The notes below the pieces were generated by a model, which saw only the letters and a program-made list of their open reading frames with translations, was not told the DNA's origin and searched no databases. Source: a virus. Taken from it: a stretch of DNA of 47,179 nt. Positions 16,360 through 23,920 of this stretch are shown here, one piece after another. A program made the position numbers and the translations under genes. Position 1 is the first letter of the stretch. Each line of letters begins with the position of its first letter. The DNA lies in IMG/VR virus record IMGVR_UViG_3300020215_000066, positions 1 to 47,179 of that record, one strand, 5' to 3'.

Positions 16360-17355
16360 TCATCTCCTGTAAAGTCCGGTGCTCAGGTAGGGCGTCCGCA
16401 AGCGCATCTTGGACCGCATGTTGAACGAAGGAGTCACTTCGGCGTACCAGTCGGATTCCCGCAAGTTCTGGGCGATCGCGATCCCCTGATTGATGGTGGG
16501 GTCCTCTCCCTGGAATGCGAGTCCGTGGGACAGGGAGAAGCCCAGGCCCTTCTGGGAGTTGCCTCCCATGGTGATGCCCCCTGAAGGGGTCAGAACATAA
16601 GCCGCCGTGTACGCACTCACTCCCCCCATGGTGATGCCGCCTGAAGGCGAGATAACGTAGGTGGCGGTATCGACCACAGTCATGTCCAGATCATCTTCCC
16701 CGTAGATGATGCGAGGATGCGCGGCGGCCGTGGTGCCGGTGCTCGTGAGCCCGGTGGAACGAGTCACCTCGTTGATGTTTCGGATGAGTGGGCGATAGTC
16801 TAGCAAACTTTGCGGGCGAATGAGCGACGGCGCAACACGCTTGCCCAGCGCCAGCATCTCGCCAGCACTTAGCGCGACTCCGCTCCACACAGCGCATTCA
16901 GCGATCGTGCCGTCATCGAAGTTGTTTGTCCCACCGAACGACAGTGCGCTGATTTTCACGTCATGCGAGTTGGTCGGGGCGGTCGCCGTGACCGAGCCGA
17001 ACAGAGCACCATCAAGGTACGCACGGAAGGTGTTGTCGGACGCGGACCAGGTTGCGCCGATCACATAGTCCGTGTTGGCAAGGAATCCGCCATTCTGAAC
17101 CGTCTTGACAGTGGAATCGGCCTGCTTGTGAATCCAGGCGTTCTTGTAGATCGAGTTCGTGTGGTCCCAGATGAAGTCCAGTTCAAACGCGCCCGCACCG
17201 CCGATGATGGAGTACACCACATCAACTGTTGCAGAGGCCGGCACAGCCGCATTGCGATAGATGAAACTCCACGAGTAAGCGGTGCACAAGTCGCCCGGCG
17301 AGAAGGCGGTCGTGGTCGTGATGTGCGTCGTCGTGCCGTTACCTGTGATCGCCAC
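16360..17355 (-). CDS. Tail protein with LamG/concanavalin-like domain
   Basis: 331 aa. Residues about 20-190 show the LamG-like jelly-roll pattern found in phage tail proteins: 'AFELDFIWDHTNSIYKNA', 'DYVIGATWSASDNTFRAYLD', 'DGTIAECAVWSGVALSAGEM'. Carbohydrate or cell-surface binding is likely. A 20-residue unit containing 'PSGGITMGG' is repeated twice in tandem (bases about 16567-16686). The C-terminus is unrelated and ends in a basic tail. Confidence 0.75.
   Translation of the reverse strand: MAITGNGTTTHITTTTAFSPGDLCTAYSWSFIYRNAAVPASATVDVVYSIIGGAGAFELDFIWDHTNSIYKNAWIHKQADSTVKTVQNGGFLANTDYVIGATWSASDNTFRAYLDGALFGSVTATAPTNSHDVKISALSFGGTNNFDDGTIAECAVWSGVALSAGEMLALGKRVAPSLIRPQSLLDYRPLIRNINEVTRSTGLTSTGTTAAAHPRIIYGEDDLDMTVVDTATYVISPSGGITMGGVSAYTAAYVLTPSGGITMGGNSQKGLGFSLSHGLAFQGEDPTINQGIAIAQNLRESDWYAEVTPSFNMRSKMRLRTPYLSTGLYRR
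16567..16686 (-). repeat. Two tandem copies of a 60-base coding unit
   Basis: The string CATGGTGATGCC recurs exactly 60 bases apart (16567 and 16627). The flanking bases diverge, and the units encode 'YV(I/L)(S/T)PSGGITMGG(V/N)S'. In-frame duplication in a tail gene fits variation of a receptor-binding linker. Confidence 0.75.
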
Positions 17356-17364
17356 ATGCCACCC

Positions 17365-17847
17365 TTACTGCTCGTAAAGCGCGACTGCCTTAAGCTGTGC
17401 GTCTCCAGCCATGTTGGAGCCTACCGTTGGATCTCGCTCTACCCGCAGGCGAAAGAAGTCACCCGCCGTCACGCTGTCCATCTCAGCCCCCGACGCATGG
17501 TTTATCGACGTTTGCGTCTCGATGCCCGACGTGCCGTTGGCCGTGCCCGTGTTCGAGTTAGCCGTGGCGAAGGAATCCGAGTCAATGTCCGTGGTGCCTC
17601 GTTCAAACGCCGTTTCCCACTCGACCGTTCCACTTGTGGCGGTGTCGGCCATCCAAAAAATCTTGACGGTGACGCCTCCACCCGAGTAATTCGCTGGAAG
17701 TATTCCGGTAAAATAATGCGTCTCGCGCGTGGAGGCATCGAACTCCAAGCAAATCAGATTGTTGCGGGAATCTATGGTCGCGTAGTTGGACGATGGTCCA
17801 AACCCGCTGCGGGCGGTCCAGGAGCAGAGAAGATTGCCGGATGCCAT
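17365..17847 (-). CDS. Phage fibre/surface beta-sandwich protein
   Basis: 160 aa. The pattern 'FDASTRETHYFTGILPANYS', then 'GGGVTVKIFWMADTATSGTV' and 'EWETAFER', recurs in many phage structural proteins next to tail fibres and predicts a beta-sandwich. Probably an adhesin or capsid-surface component; the ligand is unknown. Confidence 0.7.
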   Translation of the reverse strand: MASGNLLCSWTARSGFGPSSNYATIDSRNNLICLEFDASTRETHYFTGILPANYSGGGVTVKIFWMADTATSGTVEWETAFERGTTDIDSDSFATANSNTGTANGTSGIETQTSINHASGAEMDSVTAGDFFRLRVERDPTVGSNMAGDAQLKAVALYEQ

Positions 17848-17850
17848 ATG

Positions 17851-18162
17851 CTATTTCCCCTTCTTGCGCATCATCCGCATGATCCATTCCGGGCTGGCTG
17901 TTTCGAGTCTCTTCGCCGGGATCTCGTCCGCGTATTGCACAGCCTCAAGCTCATCAACCTCGTCGGGCTTGAACATCATCTTTTCCATGTGCCCGTTCTT
18001 GCTCACGAGAAGGTCGTTGCCGTCCTTGTCAACGACGAAGATGCCCTCTGGGTGGAAGATGCCCACGACCTTGCCGAGCACGGTGTGCGCGCCTGGTATG
18101 TCCCCGGCGAACTTCACCCACTGGCCCTTGCGAAATCCAGGATGATAGAGGCGTCGTCCCAT
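17851..18162 (-). CDS. Small hypothetical protein in the tail cluster
   Basis: 103 aa from the ATG at 18162 (GTG 18174 is the alternative). 'YHPGFRKGQWVKFAG' and 'GKVVGIFHPEGIFVVDKDGN' suggest a small SH3-like beta-barrel. The C-terminus is basic (WIMRMMRKKGK). Role unknown; a chaperone or clamp for fibres is possible. Confidence 0.6.
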   Translation of the reverse strand: MGRRLYHPGFRKGQWVKFAGDIPGAHTVLGKVVGIFHPEGIFVVDKDGNDLLVSKNGHMEKMMFKPDEVDELEAVQYADEIPAKRLETASPEWIMRMMRKKGK

Positions 18163-18174
18163 AATTAGACCCAC

Positions 18175-18588
18175 TCAGTCGAGGGCGATTCGCGGAGTTA
18201 TCGTCAAACTTGACCCTGACACCAGCGCCAGACCAGAAGAAAAGGCTTCCGCGAACAACAAGATCGAACTGGAAGCGCCGATGATGTACTGCCCGTAAAC
18301 CGTCTGCGTCGATCCCGATGTCCAGCTCGCGTTCGTGCCATAGGTGCTGCTCGTCACCCCGCCTGACGTTGTGGGCACCGCCCACGTCGAGCCGGACTGG
18401 CTACTTGTGAGAGTGACGTTGGCGTAATTCGTGAAATCGGCCACCGTGTATGCGGATGCTGTGTCGCTTTCAGCCGGCGTAACGCTGGTCTTGTACAGTT
18501 TCAGCGTGAAGTTCTCCGCGTCAGCGTCGGAGTACAGCACACGCTTGAGCAGTTCGACCTCTCCCACATCGGGAACGAGCCATGCCAT
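18175..18588 (-). CDS. Conserved phage tail/surface protein
   Basis: 137 aa. 'VPDVGEVELLKRVLYSDADA', 'FTLKLYKTSVTP', 'ADFTNYANVTL' and 'TVYGQYIIGASSSILLFAEA' match a recurring phage structural family of about this length. Its role is undefined, but it is usually near fibre genes. Mostly beta. Confidence 0.75.
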   Translation of the reverse strand: MAWLVPDVGEVELLKRVLYSDADAENFTLKLYKTSVTPAESDTASAYTVADFTNYANVTLTSSQSGSTWAVPTTSGGVTSSTYGTNASWTSGSTQTVYGQYIIGASSSILLFAEAFSSGLALVSGSSLTITPRIALD

Positions 18589-18597
18589 TGCTTTCTC

Positions 18598-19131
18598 CTA
18601 CGTCGCGGTCGCCGTGAGCGTGTAAGTGAGCCGCACCGTCAGCCCAGCCGGGATCGTCTGGGGTGCGTTCGCCAGGGCGGAGGTAGCCCACAAGGTCCCC
18701 GTGGTTCCGCCCTTGGTGCTGCTGCTCGTCACAAAAGCCCCCTGGACGCCCATGGATGAGGTCGCGGTGAACGTGGCGACAGTCCCGTTGGTGATGATGC
18801 CGCCCGAGGCCGCGCCCACGCTCCAGGTCTGCCGCGCCGCCTCGTCGTAGCCCGTCTGCTCCGACCAGCCCGTGTGCGACCCCATGGTGTCGGCGGCGCT
18901 GAACGCGCTGAAACCGGAACTCGAAACCAACCCAAAGTACCAGGTAGCGACCTGGGTGGTTCCGCCAAACTCCACGTTCAGGATGTGGTTGAGGCCAGCA
19001 GTGGTCACGCCGTTCTTGAGCGGGGCCACCCACAGCACCTTGTCCTGTTTGGGGTCGTAGCATTCGAGGCGAAACACCCCGCCGATGCCGATCGTCTCGG
19101 GGACCAGTCCTGGAGCGTATGTCATGTCCAT
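18598..19131 (-). CDS. Conserved phage tail/surface protein
   Basis: 177 aa. 'GGVFRLECYDPKQDKVLWVA', 'NGVTTAGLNHILNVEF', 'TTQVATWYFGLVSSS' and 'GWSEQTGYDEAARQTW' follow a widespread phage structural family: a strand-rich head and a Ser/Thr-rich beta end. Probably part of a fibre or of capsid decoration. Confidence 0.75.
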   Translation of the reverse strand: MDMTYAPGLVPETIGIGGVFRLECYDPKQDKVLWVAPLKNGVTTAGLNHILNVEFGGTTQVATWYFGLVSSSGFSAFSAADTMGSHTGWSEQTGYDEAARQTWSVGAASGGIITNGTVATFTATSSMGVQGAFVTSSSTKGGTTGTLWATSALANAPQTIPAGLTVRLTYTLTATAT

Positions 19132-19132
19132 A

Positions 19133-19531
19133 TCAGACCTGTGGGTTCTTGCCTTTGATCAGTGCCCCGCTTGTCGTCGCCCGCACGATGTAGTCGGCAT
19201 GGGGTCTGCGGTAGAAGCACATCGCCGTGTTGTAGCCGTCCACGTTGCCGTCCATGACCTCGAAGGTGTCCTCTTGCGAGCCCTCGTAGGAACCGGAGGT
19301 CCACCGCGTCCTTGCGGTGAACGTCCCGGTGCCGAAGTTCAGAAACACCCCATACTGGAAGTAGCTGTTGGCCCGGTCATGGATCGGGATCTTCTTGTCG
19401 AACAGGTGCGCCGACCCCGAGTAGACTTCCAGGACCGGGGCGTCGTCGGGCAGGGTGGGAGCGCCGTCGCCGTCCGTGGTCTGCACGGACAGGATCATCT
19501 CCGACCCTTCAGGTAGCCGCCCGCGATACAT
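19133..19531 (-). CDS. Conserved phage tail protein
   Basis: 132 aa. Start 19531 overlaps the previous stop (TGATG). The immunoglobulin-like strand pattern 'APVLEVYSGS', 'YFQYGVFLNFGTGTFTARTR', 'WTSGSYEGSQEDTFEVMDGN' is shared with phage proteins found in similar fibre clusters. Likely a structural bridge or adhesin. Confidence 0.7.
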   Translation of the reverse strand: MYRGRLPEGSEMILSVQTTDGDGAPTLPDDAPVLEVYSGSAHLFDKKIPIHDRANSYFQYGVFLNFGTGTFTARTRWTSGSYEGSQEDTFEVMDGNVDGYNTAMCFYRRPHADYIVRATTSGALIKGKNPQV

Positions 19532-19839
19532 CAGTAGTCCTCGAAGTCCTTCATGCTCTGCTTCCACGTCTTGTTCGGCTTGCGCTCGTGCGTCTTGTAC
19601 CAGACGTTCTCCCCAAACCGGAACTTGCCAATGAGCAGGTACTTGTCACCGACGCACTTCTCGCAGAACCGCAGGTAGCGTCCGTCCTTCTGGGGGCATC
19701 CCTCGATCACGTCGGCCACATGCGGCTTCTTGCAGTCGGGGCACTTGCACTCCTGCTGGGGGAGGATAGGTTCGTCTCGGCACCTCGGTTCGCGTGCCTC
19801 CGTGAAACACATCAGGCCCCGGAACGTCTCTACCAGCAT
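19531..19839 (-). CDS. Zinc-binding small protein
   Basis: 102 aa. Cysteines in 'CKCPDCKKPH', 'GCPQK' and 'FCEKC' suggest a zinc ribbon with two sites (residues about 31-62). The C-terminus is basic (THERKPNKTWKQSMKDFE). It is coupled (TGATG) to both neighbours within the tail cluster, so it could be a fibre-assembly factor. Not recognised. Confidence 0.65.
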   Translation of the reverse strand: MLVETFRGLMCFTEAREPRCRDEPILPQQECKCPDCKKPHVADVIEGCPQKDGRYLRFCEKCVGDKYLLIGKFRFGENVWYKTHERKPNKTWKQSMKDFEDY

Positions 19840-20342
19840 CACACCACGCCAAAGGTGTAAATTTGCCCCCACGCCGCGCTGTTCACGGTGGCGCTCAGTA
19901 ATATCGTGTACGTCTCGCCTGACTCGAAGGTGTTCCCTGCCGTCACCGCCTGCGACAGCTTGTAAAGCCCGCTGACGTTCCAGGTGCCGCCCGACGTGTA
20001 CGAGCCGTTGCCCGCCGTCGCGGTCAACTCGAAGGTGCTGGCGGTCACGTTGGAGATCGCTACGGTCGTGTTCGCCGCCGTGTTGCCTCCGACCCCGGTG
20101 ATCGTGACGCGCGTGCCGTTGGTGAGGCCGTGGGAGGTGCTGGTGATGACGATCGGGTTGGCGTTGGTCGCCCCGGTGATGGAGCCGGAGTTCTTGAACG
20201 AGCACGTCCCGGAGGTGATGAGGCCGTCCGGCCCGTAGATCCTGAACGTGGGCAGACTGGCCGCGTTGAGCGGGGTATCCCCCGACCGCGTGAGGAACGT
20301 CGGCACGAAGGTTTCGCCCAGAGTGACAAAGCCAAGGAACAT
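19839..20342 (-). CDS. Tail protein with FCCH-like module
   Basis: 167 aa. The N-terminus (LGFVTLGETFVPTFLTRSGD) looks like an Ig-like adaptor. Residues about 57-122 (NPIVITSTSHGLTNGTRVTI ... VGGNTAAN ... GNGSYTSGGTW) carry a second copy of the FCCH-like module present in the 737-aa tail protein. It is probably a fibre component. Confidence 0.7.
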   Translation of the reverse strand: MFLGFVTLGETFVPTFLTRSGDTPLNAASLPTFRIYGPDGLITSGTCSFKNSGSITGATNANPIVITSTSHGLTNGTRVTITGVGGNTAANTTVAISNVTASTFELTATAGNGSYTSGGTWNVSGLYKLSQAVTAGNTFESGETYTILLSATVNSAAWGQIYTFGVV

Positions 20343-20350
20343 CTACGTCC

Positions 20351-21310
20351 TCACGATTCGTACACCAGGAAGTTGTCGATCGTGGCAACTCCCGTGTAGG
20401 ACGAGTTATCGTAATAGGCACAGAACCCCACGTTTACATCCGTGTTGTGCGTCGAACTCGTGAAGCTCACATCCTGCACGCCGTCGATGTAGCTCGTGAT
20501 GTTGTTGCCAGAGAACACGATTTTGAGCGTGAACGTCTGGCCGGGAGTGAACGAATACGACGAGGCGTTGGAGACGGTCGCCCCATTGGCCGCAAAGCCC
20601 TTGCGGCTCAGGGTGGTGTCCACCGGCCCATCTTCGCTGATGACATAGTTCCAGCCGTTGAGTCCGCTTTCCGCCTGATTGCGCCCCTGGATCGCCATGA
20701 AGAACGTAGGGAAGTTGCCGCCGCTGTTGGGGAGCGTGATGTCCACCTCGATGGTGTGATCCGCTGTCCCCACTCCCCCATCGACGAACGCATACACCTG
20801 ATCTGGAGCGTAAGCCGCCGTCTGCTTGCAAGCGTTGGACTGAATCGTCATCTTGGCCGTCTGGCTAACGGCCCAGGTTCCAGTGTTGGGGGTGTGGCTT
20901 TCCAGGTTCGTGCCGTTCGTGTCGGTGAACGTGTCCTGGAACAAGTAACTCACGTCCGTCTCGAAGGTCAGGTTGTACGATCCCGCCGCGCTGAGGCCCC
21001 CATCGTAAAGCCGGATGTAGTAGGTGGTGGACCCGCTGATCTCCCCGCCGCTGGTGCCCCCTCCCGAGGAGGAGTTGTCGCTGATGTCAACGATCGCATT
21101 GCCCTGGCAGGAGGTGTAGACCCCGGCCCCGATGATGCCGTTGGAGAGCGATTCGATGGTCACGCGATAATTCGTGCCCGCGTCCAGTCCGGTGATGCGA
21201 TACCAGACCCTCCCGGCCTGCGCAATGCTGCCGCTGGCCGCTTCCCCCAGCGTGAGGGTGAGCGCCGTCGCACAGGAGGCCCCAGGAGGTGTCACCGACA
21301 GCAACATCAT
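20351..21310 (-). CDS. Fibre protein with PPC-like and LamG-like domains
   Basis: 319 aa. Residues about 20-115 (GRVWYRITGLDAGTNYRVTI ... TTYYIRLYDGG ... GSYNLTFE) resemble a bacterial pre-peptidase C-terminal (PPC) beta domain. Residues about 120-319 look like a concanavalin/LamG jelly roll (FTDTNGTNLESHTPNTGTWA ... FTLKIVFSGNNITSYIDGVQ). Likely binds a cell-surface glycan. Confidence 0.7.
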   Translation of the reverse strand: MMLLSVTPPGASCATALTLTLGEAASGSIAQAGRVWYRITGLDAGTNYRVTIESLSNGIIGAGVYTSCQGNAIVDISDNSSSGGGTSGGEISGSTTYYIRLYDGGLSAAGSYNLTFETDVSYLFQDTFTDTNGTNLESHTPNTGTWAVSQTAKMTIQSNACKQTAAYAPDQVYAFVDGGVGTADHTIEVDITLPNSGGNFPTFFMAIQGRNQAESGLNGWNYVISEDGPVDTTLSRKGFAANGATVSNASSYSFTPGQTFTLKIVFSGNNITSYIDGVQDVSFTSSTHNTDVNVGFCAYYDNSSYTGVATIDNFLVYES

Positions 21311-21311
21311 G

Positions 21312-22427
21312 TCAGATGATCTCCACGTTCAGCATTTCCAGCCGCGCCGAGGTGTTCGCCGTGTTGCTCGACCACTTGGCCCGCACGTCAACCGCCAGGG
21401 TTCCGTTGGTCGCGAAGTTCGTCGCCGCCAGAAGGGACGAGGCCGTGGCCATCGTGCCGCCCGTGTTCGTGCCCCACACCCCATACCCCACGCACGACGA
21501 GGAGGCGCTGGGGGCGGCGCGAGAGAGGAAATCGAACTCCAGGATGTGATGGTCCGTCGTCGCGCCCGGGTTGACCGCCGTGGTCGCGATCAGACTGGTT
21601 CCGCCGATCCGCAGCTCGCACGTCAGGGTGTCCGAACCAGAGGCGTCATTGACGCTCACGAGGGCGCGGATGCGGACGATGGTGCCGGCCTTGAGCGTGT
21701 TGGCCGGGATCGTGTAGGTGCTGGCAAAGGCCACGAAGCTGTTGTTGGAGGTCGCCGCCGTCACCGTGTCCGAGGACGACACCCCCGAATACGCCATGCC
21801 ACCCACGATCTTGGCCGTGCCCGAGGACACGCCATCGGTCGTGGTGAGTCGCTTGCCGACCGCGACGGATTCGGCGTTGTCCGTGGTGACGAAGGTGAGG
21901 TAGAAGCTGGAGGATTCCTTGTAACTCAGCGCGTCAGCCAGGTTGTCCGTCAGCGCCACGATGTTCGTGGCCGTGGCCCCCGAAAGCGTGTTGGTTCCCG
22001 CCGCCATCATGAACGAGGCCGATCCCCCAGCATCGGGGATCGTGTAAGTACGCGCCCCGCTCTGAGAGGCGTTGACGATCGTCGTGGTCGTGTTGCCAGC
22101 CGAGTCCGCCGCCGTGAGCGACACCTTGCCCTTGCTCGCCGTCGAGGGGAAGATGTCCACCGTGCCTGCCGTCCCCGAGGCCCCGGCGTCGAAGTTCACC
22201 GCGTCCAGGTTGCGGAAGTCGCCAGCATCCTTGTTGGAGTCCACCACCACAGCCTTGGACGCCGTGACCGTCCCTGCCGTCACCCCATCCAGAAACCCAA
22301 GCTCCGGCGCGGCAATGCCGTCCACCAGGGAAATCAACGTGTTCACGTTGTTCACGATGTCCTTGGCCGCGTCCTGGTCCCCCAGCGCGTTCGCCAGTTT
22401 GAACTCGGTGCCCGTGTTGATCGCCAT
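21312..22427 (-). CDS. Tail fibre/surface protein
   Basis: 371 aa. The N-terminus (FKLANALGDQDAAKDIVNNV) is helical. It is followed by 'LGFLDGVTAGTVTASKAVVV' and 'FDAGASGTAGTVDIFPSTAS', which recur in many phage structural proteins. The C-terminal ~200 residues form a Thr/Ser/Ala-rich jelly-roll-like domain. Receptor binding or decoration is inferred. Confidence 0.7.
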   Translation of the reverse strand: MAINTGTEFKLANALGDQDAAKDIVNNVNTLISLVDGIAAPELGFLDGVTAGTVTASKAVVVDSNKDAGDFRNLDAVNFDAGASGTAGTVDIFPSTASKGKVSLTAADSAGNTTTTIVNASQSGARTYTIPDAGGSASFMMAAGTNTLSGATATNIVALTDNLADALSYKESSSFYLTFVTTDNAESVAVGKRLTTTDGVSSGTAKIVGGMAYSGVSSSDTVTAATSNNSFVAFASTYTIPANTLKAGTIVRIRALVSVNDASGSDTLTCELRIGGTSLIATTAVNPGATTDHHILEFDFLSRAAPSASSSCVGYGVWGTNTGGTMATASSLLAATNFATNGTLAVDVRAKWSSNTANTSARLEMLNVEII

Positions 22428-22439
22428 AGGTAAATCTGC

Positions 22440-22805
22440 CTAATTATAGAACACGTTGACCAAAATCGCGGTGCCTGGGTTGGTGTTGCCGCCAACGGTG
22501 GTTGTGGCGGCGATGGTGATGCCCACGTCGAAGCCGATGCCGAACTGACCGATGGGGTAGTCCACTCCGCCCGAGGCTGGGACGACGAGGGTAACATCCG
22601 GGGTGGTGGTGCCCACGGTGACGTTGCCGACGAGCTTGTTGTAAAAGTGGACGTAGGTTTTCGAGGCGTTGGCGGTGTTGTCGATGTGGAAGCCGTACAC
22701 CTGCCCACCGGACGCCTTGATGGCTGCCGCCGTCGCGTTGAGCGAGGCGTTGCGGTACGGCGTCAAGCCAGCGTCGTTCAGTTTGCAGTGTTGCAGATTC
22801 GCCAT
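22440..22805 (-). CDS. Conserved small phage surface protein
   Basis: 121 aa. 'AAIKASGGQVYGFHIDNTAN', 'YVHFYNKLVGNVTVGTTTPD' and 'IGQFGIGFDVGITIAATTTV' match a recurring all-beta phage structural family of this size. It may be a decoration or fibre-cap protein. No enzymatic motif. Confidence 0.75.
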   Translation of the reverse strand: MANLQHCKLNDAGLTPYRNASLNATAAAIKASGGQVYGFHIDNTANASKTYVHFYNKLVGNVTVGTTTPDVTLVVPASGGVDYPIGQFGIGFDVGITIAATTTVGGNTNPGTAILVNVFYN

Positions 22806-22815
22806 GAATCACCCT

Positions 22816-23736
22816 TTAGGAAAGCGCCACTTCGCCAGCGACCACGGTGCCGTTGGCCGTCTTGCCCTTGATCTTGAGCTTGGCTGCCCCGTTGGTGTTG
22901 TCGTAGTAGAGGAACACCTGCGAGTTCACGATGTCCGCATCAGCGGGGGCGGTGTTGGACCCCAGGAATCCGATGGCGATGGCAGCGCCGCCGATCACGC
23001 ACTGGTTGTCGTTCTTGACGATCGCGCCGCTGCCGATGGCGATGCCGTTGGCCAAAGACGCCTTGGAGGTGTCCGTGTTGTAACCAAGGAATACGTTGTT
23101 GCTGCCGACCTCTTGAGAGATGCTGCCGGCGTTTGCGCCAATGAGCACGTTCTGGCTGCCCGTCTCCACGAATTGACCGGCAGCGTGGCCGATGACGACG
23201 TTCGTGCTGCCGGTCATGCTGTTGCACGCGCTACCCGAGCCGATGACGATGTTCTCGTTGCCGGTGGTCAGGACGCTGGCAACGTCATCGCCTATGCAGA
23301 TGTTGTTGGCTCCCTCCGTCACGTCACCACCCGCGCCCACGCCAACGAAGATGTTGGTTGCGCCAGTCGTGACCTCGTCGCCCGCATAGCCACCAATGGC
23401 AACGTTTCTGTTGCCGGTGCAGAGGCGAAGCGCGACCTCGCCGATGGCGATGTTGCTGCCTCCTGATTCCACGGTGAAGAGAGCCGCATCCCCGATCGCG
23501 ATGTTCTCCGCGCCTGTCGTCAGGTTGGCCAGTGACGACCCACCGATGGCGATGTTGCCAGCTCCTTCCGTCAGCGCTTCCAGCGCCAGCTCCGTCGTCC
23601 CGTTGTAATCCGAGGCCGCGCCCAGGGAGATATTCGAGTTGCCCGTGGTCAGCGCCGACCCACCCCCCCCAATGAAGGCGTTCTCGGCAGAATCAAAGTC
23701 CACCCCGCCCCCGCTCGCGCCGCCGAAGAATCCCAT
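22816..23736 (-). CDS. Beta-solenoid adhesin of YadA-head type
   Basis: 306 aa. Residues about 15-240 consist of about a dozen turns of a GxxNIxIGxxA-type repeat (GNSNISLGAAS, GAGNIAIGGSS, GAENIAIGDAA, GSTNVVIGHAA). This is the left-handed parallel beta-roll repeat of trimeric autotransporter heads and several phage fibres. The C-terminal ~65 residues leave the repeat and may trimerise or attach it. Likely the main adhesion fibre. Confidence 0.8.
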   Translation of the reverse strand: MGFFGGASGGGVDFDSAENAFIGGGGSALTTGNSNISLGAASDYNGTTELALEALTEGAGNIAIGGSSLANLTTGAENIAIGDAALFTVESGGSNIAIGEVALRLCTGNRNVAIGGYAGDEVTTGATNIFVGVGAGGDVTEGANNICIGDDVASVLTTGNENIVIGSGSACNSMTGSTNVVIGHAAGQFVETGSQNVLIGANAGSISQEVGSNNVFLGYNTDTSKASLANGIAIGSGAIVKNDNQCVIGGAAIAIGFLGSNTAPADADIVNSQVFLYYDNTNGAAKLKIKGKTANGTVVAGEVALS

Positions 23737-23740
23737 GGTC

Positions 23741-23920
23741 TTACTCCGTCTCGAAAGTGACCTTCCTGTATCCCTGCCGGACCTGCATCTCCCCCATGCG
23801 CACCACGCACACGTTGGTCTGCGTCTGGCCCGCGCCCTGGCGCAGGTCGTCCGCGTCCGTCTGGGTAATGAGCCCGGCGAAGTCGTTGATCACCGCCACA
23901 CTCTTTGCCGGTCGCGCCAT
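23741..23920 (-). CDS. Tiny tail protein, resembles nozzle N-terminus
   Basis: 59 aa, coupled to the adaptor gene by TAATG. 'FAGLITQTDADDLRQGAGQT', 'NVCVVRMGEMQVRQGYRKVT' and 'FETE' read like the first 60 residues of tail nozzle/stabilisation proteins (a G-A-x-Q-x-x-x-N segment, then an x-R-x-G-E/L repeat). In such phages the large nozzle gene usually follows the adaptor here. In this genome the large beta-propeller-like protein lies 7 kb downstream and lacks this segment, so this ORF may be its detached N-terminus. Confidence 0.65.
   Translation of the reverse strand: MARPAKSVAVINDFAGLITQTDADDLRQGAGQTQTNVCVVRMGEMQVRQGYRKVTFETE

Noticed and set aside
14142-20342. Ubiquitin-like conjugation function suggested by the FCCH label
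   Set aside because: The FCCH-like fold is common in phage structural proteins as a plain beta module. No E1 adenylation domain or catalytic Cys context is present.
21174-22433. 419-codon rightward ORF opposite fibre genes
   Set aside because: Arg/Gly/His-rich shadow covering parts of two real fibre genes; no start signal.
22816-23736. Nucleotide repeat array or CRISPR
   Set aside because: The periodicity is at protein level (GxxNIxIG turns) inside one open reading frame, with no identical repeats or unique spacers.
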